Shown: in pieces, positions 22,553 through 28,645 of the stretch
Layout: each line of letters opens with the position of its first letter
How positions within the stretch are numbered: position 1 is the stretch's first letter
Source of the DNA: Pelargonium nanum
Lineage: Eukaryota; Streptophyta; Magnoliopsida; Geraniales; Geraniaceae
NCBI GenBank assembly: GCA_036897485.1
Contig: JAYMTF010000892.1
Span: 1-28,645, forward strand
Direction of reading: 5' to 3'
Length of the DNA: 28,645 nt
Translations under genes and position numbers: made by a program
Notes under the pieces: model-generated
Databases searched by the model: none
Told to the model about the DNA's origin: nothing
What the model saw: only the letters and a program-made list of their open reading frames with translations

Positions 22553-24240
22553 AACTTAATAGGGAAATTCATAAATAAATCAATATTTTTTTATTCTTAA
22601 ATTTCATAAACTCAATTTTCATTCATCAATGATATTTTCTACGATAGCATAAAACTATAATGCAATAAATCATGGCCACAAAAAAAAAAATGCCAAAGTG
22701 CATGGCACAAGTGGAACATTGGTGTTGAGTTCATGGTTGATTTCGGTTTTGGTAGCAATCATGATTTTCATGGCCAAATATACCATTTACCCAGTGGTGA
22801 AGCAATGATTTTATCATTGATCTCAACCAAAATGACCACTACATTGACATACTTATTAGTCATAAGCAATTAAACTATCACTCTTATGGTACTAACATGA
22901 ATATACTCTTTTTTTTTTCGTTTCAACGTACCCTCTCAAAATAGTCTATCAGCAAGATCAACAAAACTCAACCACATGTATGTCCCCCCACTTGTATAAC
23001 CTCGAATGTCGATGCCCAAAAAGCCCATGTCGCGGCATCACTTTCCAGCAAAATGTTAAAACTCATTCAAACCTCACATGCCACAAACTTGAAAGATAAT
23101 GTCGTGACATCACTTTCCAACCTATTGCTCAACTCACCGTTCAACTTTGAATGTCGCGACATTGAGGGACTATATCACAGAATTGTGCACAAGCCACCAT
23201 TTCTTCTCCAAATCTTGGTTAGACCTCTAACTGAAGCACTTCATTCTTACACTTCGAACCTCCAATCACGTAATGTAAAGCCATCAAGAGGTGCCCCCAA
23301 GGCCTCCACACGCAACATAGTCATAAGGAGAGCATCACAATTTTTTTCAACACAGTGTTCACGATAGCCCACCATGTCATTAGGAGAACTCATCGCCTCT
23401 CATGTATGCTTAGTTTTTCACAAGATGCTACCATATAATAAGAAGAACTCATCACATCTCCTCCATATTTAGTCTCCAAAATAAGCCTTCATAACTCTGA
23501 AGGTTTCCGTCTCGTCGAGTAACCTCTAAGGCTCCTTGCTTTACTAAGTTTCTTCAAAATCTATGCCTCATCGGGTCACTACCAAATATATTTCTGCCTC
23601 ATCAAGTCACGACCGAGACTCCCTACCTAGTTAGAACACTCATTACATGCAATTAAGTTTTTAAACAATTATCAGTGTACCATAATACATTTACCGGTTT
23701 GAAAAACAAGTTTTTAAATAGATAACCATGAACTTTCATACAACTATCGATGCATTCTTTAACATTAAACAACGTAAAAAATTATATATAAATAAACATT
23801 ATTAGAATTTCAAACAATTACCAACACAAAAGTATACATGTAAATAATAGTAGTATGTAATACCTATACATGAAAATAACTTTTTCGAAAATTTATAATC
23901 AAACATTATAGAAATTTATTTTTATTTCATTCAACAAAGTGGTATGTAAAAATTTGTAATCAATACCTTGATGATTGGGTACCGAAATGTCAACAGTCTG
24001 GCCAACCTTTATATGAACTAAAATTAATGATTAAATAAAATAAAAAAATACTGCCCAAGTTGCTACCTGCTCTGTCGGCAAACCAGAAATGCACAGCATA
24101 TCATATATTGTTTTCAATTAATTCGATATAATTTTAATAAATTCATTACTCATATTTTGATTATTTTATATGCAACAAAAAATGCTCATTAGACAAAAAT
24201 TTATTTATTTATAATATAACATAACATACATTCACTGCAG
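22553..24240. other. Intergenic 1.7 kb without recognisable genes; short diverged repeats
   Basis: An ORF at 23053-23367 has no recognisable protein feature. The phrase tgtcgcggcatcactttcca (near 23027) recurs as tgtcgtgacatcactttcca (near 23100) and tgtcgcgacatt (near 23151); cctcatcgggtcac and cctcatcaagtcacgacc recur near 23570-23610. This looks like decayed repetitive DNA of unknown type. From 23640 to 24240 the DNA is very AT-rich. Confidence 0.45.
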
Positions 24241-24320
24241 CCAGCCTGCCATTGTTCTGTGCCACCTCAGTTCTGACGTGGACACACAAGTACACAACAA
24301 ATGAGATCTTTGTCACGTTC

Positions 24321-24336
24321 TATAAAACGACGCCGT
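24321..24336 (+). promoter_or_regulatory. TATA box and ACGACGCCGT motif of the Rab gene
   Basis: TATAAAA at 24321-24327 runs directly into ACGACGCCGT at 24327-24336. Transcription would start near 24350, followed by a leader with a probable 88-base intron (24567-24654; AGG|GTAAGC to GGCAG|GTC) before the start codon at 24691. Confidence 0.55.
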
Positions 24337-24690
24337 CTCTCCTGAAAATCTCACCTCTTATAATTGGATTTTCCATTTTCTCGCGTTTTGGTTCATCTTC
24401 CTCCTCCTTGTTCCTTCTACACCACCAAGTTTTTTTTTCTTCTTTATCTCTCTCTGCGATTACACAACCTGCGATTTGTACAGTTACTCTCGTTTCTGAA
24501 TCTGTGAAATCAAGCACGGGGCTTTATCAACAACGCTCAGTCTCTTCTCGATCTATCCGCCTTAGGGTAAGCATTTTTATTGGAATTTGCGTGTGTGGAT
24601 TTGTATTGGGATTTGGTGTTTGGATCTGAAAGAAACTGGAGATGGATCTGGCAGGTCTGAGAGATCGGAGAGGAGAAGAAGAAGGAAGGC

Positions 24691-26905
24691 ATGGCGAATA
24701 GGGTGGATCACGAGTACGACTATCTGTTCAAGATCGTCTTGATCGGGGACTCTGGTGTCGGAAAGTCCAACATTCTTTCTAGGTTTACCAGAAATGAATT
24801 CTGCTTGGAATCCAAATCCACCATTGGGGTCGAGTTCGCCACCAGAACTCTCCAGGTTAAATTCTCACTTAATCGTGACATTTCAAATTTCAAGGGCTCG
24901 AATTGGTTTCAACCCTAATTTTGTCTATGAATTTGAGTTTATTTTTGCTAGAGCTTAGATTAGGGAAATTGGGAATGATGGGATAGGTAATTGCAAGTTG
25001 TGTCAGATAAATGAAGTGGAAAGTTAGGTTTTTTTAGCATCAAATGGAAGATGAATTATCTCTGTTATGACTTACCACTAAGCTGAAATTAACAAGAACG
25101 ATGGTGGGCTGTGAAACTGAAGCCATGTTGTTTTGAAATTCAATAAAAGAAGGTCATGATTATTTGATTTTGAATTGACGGATAGAAGTGCCCAATCACA
25201 TCAAATGGTTTTGGGTTCAAGCAGAACCAGTCATTTTCTGTGATTATCATTACTTTTGCCATTGACTTTTGCTTAGAAATGTATGGAAATAAAGAAAAAC
25301 GTTTTTCTTTGGTCTGCCAATTATTCAAATTATTCAGAATTGGTACATATTATTCCGAATTGGTACATAGTTTGATATATTTTTTTCCAATTTGGTTCCC
25401 CAATTTTGCTATTTTGTTTTAAATTGGTCCAATCCATAACGGTGTCATCAAATTAGGATGGCACACCAATTTATTATTTTTTTTTCTAGAATTTTTTTTA
25501 TTGATGTGGCACGTAAGTTAGGATGATACCGTTTTGTAACAAAATTGTATAATTGAGGAACCAAATTGGACAAAATTTATGTGGCAATCATGCCCCTCAA
25601 TCATACAATTTTGTTCCAATTTGGTCTCATTGGTTAATTTAGCTAACTTAAGCGCCACGTCAACAAAAGGTTTCCAAAAGAAGAAAAAATGCCACATAAG
25701 CCTAATTTGACTGCACCGGTACGGATTGGACCAATTCGAAATAAAAAAGTATAGTTTGAGACCAAAATGGATAGTTTGGGGACCAAATTGGAATAAAACC
25801 CAATTTTGGTTCCCATTTGGAACGAAAAGGAAAATTGAGGGACAAAATAGAACATTTTCTGGAAATAATGAATTTGTTTTCTGATATCCTTTTCAGTTCT
25901 ATATCCCTGGTCGTTCTTGGGCATCCAGTGTAGTTTATGGATTGCCATGAGTCAGAAGTCATTGTTGGTTAGTGGAGTATGAAAGATTGCATTATGCATA
26001 TACCAGACTCTGATTGGATCAACCTTTTCCTCATCTAGAATAGTGGATATATGGTCAAGTGCACATTTGAGCACCAAAAAATTGTGTGTTGTATGTGGTT
26101 GAAGTTCCTTGTTTGGTTGATTAAGAGGGTTTATTGTAACCAGGTAGATTGTGTGTAGCTGAAGACAAAGTTCCTTCTATCATTTGCACGGGATTGTCCT
26201 TTCTTCTTTAGTGTTGACTTTAGCCTTGGGCCGTCGGAGTAGGCGTTCTGATTGTTTCTATGGACTCCATTTCATTTTAAATATCAATGTAGGGTGCATA
26301 GTTAATTAGTATATCTGATTGTGAGTGGAATGGTTTGGAGTATTTTTTTATTTTTTTTTGCGATTTATGGCATGCGATATGATGTCAAGGCAGTGAAGGT
26401 TTGAAATTTTTGGGTACAGGTTGAAGGAAAGACAGTCAAGGCACAGATATGGGATACAGCCGGACAGGAGCGGTATCGAGCGATCACTAGTGCTTACTAT
26501 AGAGGAGCTGTTGGTGCTCTCCTAGTCTATGACATAACTAAGAGGCAAACCTTTGAAAATGTCCTGAGGTGGCTCCGTGAGTTGCGAGACCATGCTGATT
26601 CTAACATTGTCATCATGATGGCAGGGAATAAGTCTGATCTTAACCATCTCAGATCTGTTTCAGAGGATGATGGTCATTCCTTGGCCGAGAGGGAAGGTCT
26701 CTCGTTCCTTGAGACATCGGCACTGGAAGCAACCAACGTTGAGAAGGCATTCCAAACCATTTTAACAGAGATATACCATATCGTGAGCAAAAAAGCATTG
26801 GCAGCCCAGGAAGCGGCCGCTGGCTCTGCAGTTCCTGGTCAAGGGACGACTATAAATGTTGCTGATGCATCAGGTGATTCGAAAAGAGGCTGCTGTTCTA
26901 CTTGA
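24691..26905 (+). CDS. Rab GTPase of the RABA2 (Rab11-like) group
   Basis: Two exons, 24691-24855 and 26420-26905, give 216 aa. Nucleotide-binding motifs are complete: P-loop GDSGVGKS (19-26), switch I around STIGVEF (43-49), switch II WDTAGQE (66-72) with the catalytic Gln71, NKSD (125-128) and ETSAL (153-157). The C-terminus ends KRGCCST, so Cys213 and Cys214 are available for double geranylgeranylation. The start [14 protein letters not shown] and [18 protein letters not shown] are closest, from memory, to Arabidopsis RABA2b. RABA2 proteins work at the trans-Golgi/early endosome and the cell plate in secretion and cytokinesis. The intron position after LQ at residue 55 is usual for the RABA clade. 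The intron (1564 nt) contains a large inverted repeat. No defect was seen. Confidence 0.96.
25385..25797. mobile_element. Fold-back (long inverted repeat) element in the Rab intron
   Basis: The left arm (about 25385-25490) and right arm (about 25682-25797) are reverse complements with mismatches: ttccaatttggttcccc against the complement of ggggaccaaattggaa; aaattggtccaatcc against ggattggaccaatt; catcaaattagg against cctaatttgactg. The inner part repeats the pattern (acaaaattgtataattgagg near 25538 against cctcaatcatacaattttgt near 25596; gatgtggcac against gccacgtcaac). The whole 0.4 kb can fold into one hairpin. It is non-coding and resembles a foldback or Mutator-like MITE; no target-site duplication was identified with confidence. 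Confidence 0.75.
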
Positions 26906-27420
26906 AGAATGACAAATGAAATGGAACACTATCAAGCAAACCCGCTTTTTATTTTTTATTTTCCCCCTTTTTCTTTTACTGTTTATTTTTTTGGGTGAGT
27001 GAGTCACATGTAGAATACCCTTTTACTTGATTGAGTTGTCATAAGAAGCTTAGTGAATCTAAAAGAAAACACAAGTATTGTTAATTAGCACTTAGAGTGT
27101 TCATTTTTATGCTCCATTTCTTACAATGTCACCTTAGAAGGTGGAATTAGCTGGTGCTGGAGATGTTCTGTGGGAACTTAGAACCATTACATGGGGCATA
27201 AGAGGCATTGTAAGTTTATGTTTGCTTGAATCTTGATTTGTTTGTTTAGTTACTTCCTAACTTGTAATAAAGGTATATTCCCCTTTCCTCAATCTTCATA
27301 GACTCTGATTCAAGTCTCCTTTTCAGCAATTTCTGTTGTAATCTGAATATAAATGCCCATGATATTTACACTAGAAGCTTGCTGTGATCAAACTAAATTC
27401 AAAATTCAGTAACTTATGAA
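26906..27420. other. 3' regions of the convergent Rab and zinc transporter genes
   Basis: Contains both 3'UTRs; T-rich after the Rab stop. No further gene was seen. Confidence 0.6.
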
Positions 27421-28518
27421 CTACTCAATCTGTACTGTTACATGATGAATTCTAAAGGTTTCTTTGCAGTAACTCCTGATATTGTAAAGTATATCACTGG
27501 AGCTCACTCCAGGCTCAGCAATCACATGGCAAGACATCACATTTTTACCATTTGTGATAGCCCAAACATGAAGATCATGAACATCCTGGACTCCTTTAAC
27601 ATACTTGAGGCCATTTTCAAGCCTAGCAATATCTATTTCCCATGGTGTCCCCTCCATCAATATAGCAAATATGTTTCTGAGGATTGATATGGTAGTGCTT
27701 AGAACAAGAACAGAGAACAAGAGAGTGCAGATCAGATCCACAATTAGCCAATGTGGCTTGACCCATATGATGGCTCCAGCTATCATCACCCCAACAGACT
27801 GTATCAGATCAGCAATGACATGCAAGTACACCCCTTGAAGATTTATGTTGAATAGCTTGTTTTCTTGGGGAGAGCTTGGTACCAAATTGTCCTCTTCTTC
27901 ATGGTGGTGATGGTGATGGTGATGATGATCGTGTTCTTCGTCTTCATGGTGATGAGCATGATTGTGACCGAACCAAGTGACCATGATCAGGTTGATGATG
28001 AAGCCAAGTGCTGCAATTGCAAACATGAGCTTCCCGTCCACCTTTGCGTTTTTCTGAAGGATTCTGTGGACTGCTTCGAAGATTAAGAACCCGGAGATCA
28101 GCCAGGTGAGCTGTACGGATAACAGTGCGCCCAAGACTTCAAGACGAGTGAATCCGAAAGACTTTTGTGATGTTGCGCTCCAGCCTGAAGCCCATACGCT
28201 GAAAAGAGAAATGGAGAATGCAGCAACATCAGTGAGCAGGTGGGCGGCATCTGTGAGGACTGCGAGGCTGTTGGCTTTTATGCCACCAACGATTTCTACT
28301 ATCATAGAAATTAAACAGAAGGCGATGAGCACACAGAGTTTTGTAGCTGATTTTGACCGTTGTTCTGACTCCAAGTTATTTTTCTGCTCAGAGAAGGAAC
28401 AAGCGAGATCACAAGATAACCGCTCTGGCACGAGAGTACCAACTCTTTCAGAGACTTCTGGCATCGCGATTTCCAGCTGGTGCTCGGATTTTGAAATGGG
28501 GATCTCCTCATATTCCAT
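27421..28518 (-). CDS. Metal tolerance protein / zinc transporter of the CDF family (MTP1/MTPB-like)
   Basis: A single exon encodes 365 aa, within the usual length of plant Zn-CDF proteins. Six membrane segments are visible, starting at about residues 60, 88, 127, 163, 231 and 258. The transport-site pairs H93-xxx-D97 (TDAAHLLTDVAA, TM2) and H233-xxx-D237 (LHVIADLIQS, TM5) mark the Zn-CDF class. A cytosolic His-rich loop lies between TM4 and TM5 (residues 185-206, with an unbroken run of nine His) and probably senses or buffers Zn2+. The N-terminal SCDLACSF is the Cys-containing segment typical of plant MTPs. The C-terminal domain includes LHVWAITNGKNVMSCHV. Known role: H+/Zn2+ exchange into the vacuole or another acidic compartment. 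It converges on the Rab gene. Intronless structure is common in this clade. Whether it is MTP1 or the MTPB/MTP4 branch cannot be settled by eye. Confidence 0.95.
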   Translation of the reverse strand: MEYEEIPISKSEHQLEIAMPEVSERVGTLVPERLSCDLACSFSEQKNNLESEQRSKSATKLCVLIAFCLISMIVEIVGGIKANSLAVLTDAAHLLTDVAAFSISLFSVWASGWSATSQKSFGFTRLEVLGALLSVQLTWLISGFLIFEAVHRILQKNAKVDGKLMFAIAALGFIINLIMVTWFGHNHAHHHEDEEHDHHHHHHHHHEEEDNLVPSSPQENKLFNINLQGVYLHVIADLIQSVGVMIAGAIIWVKPHWLIVDLICTLLFSVLVLSTTISILRNIFAILMEGTPWEIDIARLENGLKYVKGVQDVHDLHVWAITNGKNVMSCHVIAEPGVSSSDILYNIRSYCKETFRIHHVTVQIE

Positions 28519-28582
28519 CTGTTCGCAAAATTAATTCGATAACTCAATTGAAGGAAACAAGAAAACACTAACAAAACCAAGA

Positions 28583-28645
28583 CATGTTGGGCCAAGTGGT
28601 TAATACCACTTTGGATTTCCTCTGAGGTCTCAAGTTCGAGTCTTC
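28583..28645 (+). mobile_element. 5' part of a tRNA-derived SINE, cut by window end
   Basis: The segment ttgggccaagtggttaata resembles a Pol III A box with flank, and gttcgagtc (28634-28642) is an exact B box (GWTCRANNC). Spacing between them is tRNA-like. It cannot be a functional tRNA: no acceptor stem pairs and the region between the boxes does not form an anticodon arm that I can see. This is the head layout of plant tRNA-derived SINEs. It lies about 65 bases upstream of the start codon of the minus-strand zinc transporter, in its 5'UTR or promoter. Confidence 0.65.

Noticed and set aside
23053-23367. 104-aa plus-strand ORF
   Set aside because: No domain, lies in repeat-like sequence, and internal repeated phrases explain its openness better than coding selection.
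25643-25962. Overlapping minus-strand ORFs of 101 and 86 aa
   Set aside because: They read through one arm of the intronic fold-back element and contain its repeated phrases.
28583-28645. A second true tRNA gene (Ser/Leu-like) at the right edge
   Set aside because: A and B boxes are present, but no acceptor or anticodon stems can be formed in the visible part; a SINE head fits better.

Overview
This is a gene-dense piece of a eudicot plant nuclear genome. The evidence is multi-exon genes with GT-AG introns, plant-only families (tau-class GST, cucumisin-like subtilase, RABA2-type Rab, short THA8-like PPR protein), AT-rich intergenic DNA and plant MITEs. The gene set fits a rosid, perhaps Rosaceae, but that is an impression and not a measurement. 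Twelve protein-coding or gene-like loci, one tRNA gene and several transposon remnants can be supported.

Layout, left to right. The window opens inside a decayed RNase H-like retroelement remnant (1-~190). A universal stress protein gene (+, 4 exons) faces a tau-class glutathione S-transferase (-, 2 exons). A tRNA-Asp(GUC) gene follows, then a single-exon four-helix membrane protein of the MEE60-like type (+) and a single-exon GT4-family glycosyltransferase with an N-terminal membrane anchor (+). A five-exon gene for a plant-specific Ser/Gly-rich protein ending in SRGNWWQGSLYY (-) has a perfect CCACGTGG box upstream. A gene-poor ~2 kb follows.

Next, all on the minus strand: a two-exon THA8-like PPR gene whose intron carries a ~0.5 kb tandem duplication; a broken subtilase pseudogene that has lost its Asn- and Ser-bearing exons; its intact ten-exon sister (736 aa) with a GC-AG first intron; a doubtful small gene with an in-frame TGA; and Elongin C (98 aa, 3 exons plus a 3'UTR intron). 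The second Elongin C intron holds a Stowaway-like MITE, half of which was later tandemly duplicated together with its flank. Two GTCACGTGAC palindromes 51 bp apart lie upstream of Elongin C.

The right third holds a second RNase H-like remnant, ~2.1 kb without genes, a RABA2-type Rab GTPase (+) with a large fold-back element in its intron, an intronless vacuolar-type zinc transporter of the CDF/MTP family (-), and the 5' part of a tRNA-derived SINE cut by the window edge.

The genes do not form a pathway; this is ordinary plant gene neighbourhood. I found no convincing new biological system. The most informative signals are the decay pattern of the tandem subtilase copy, the GC-AG intron, nested MITE/tandem-duplication structures inside introns, paired palindromic promoter motifs, and the small gene with a probable nonsense change. 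Exon boundaries were worked out by hand from reading frame and splice consensus.
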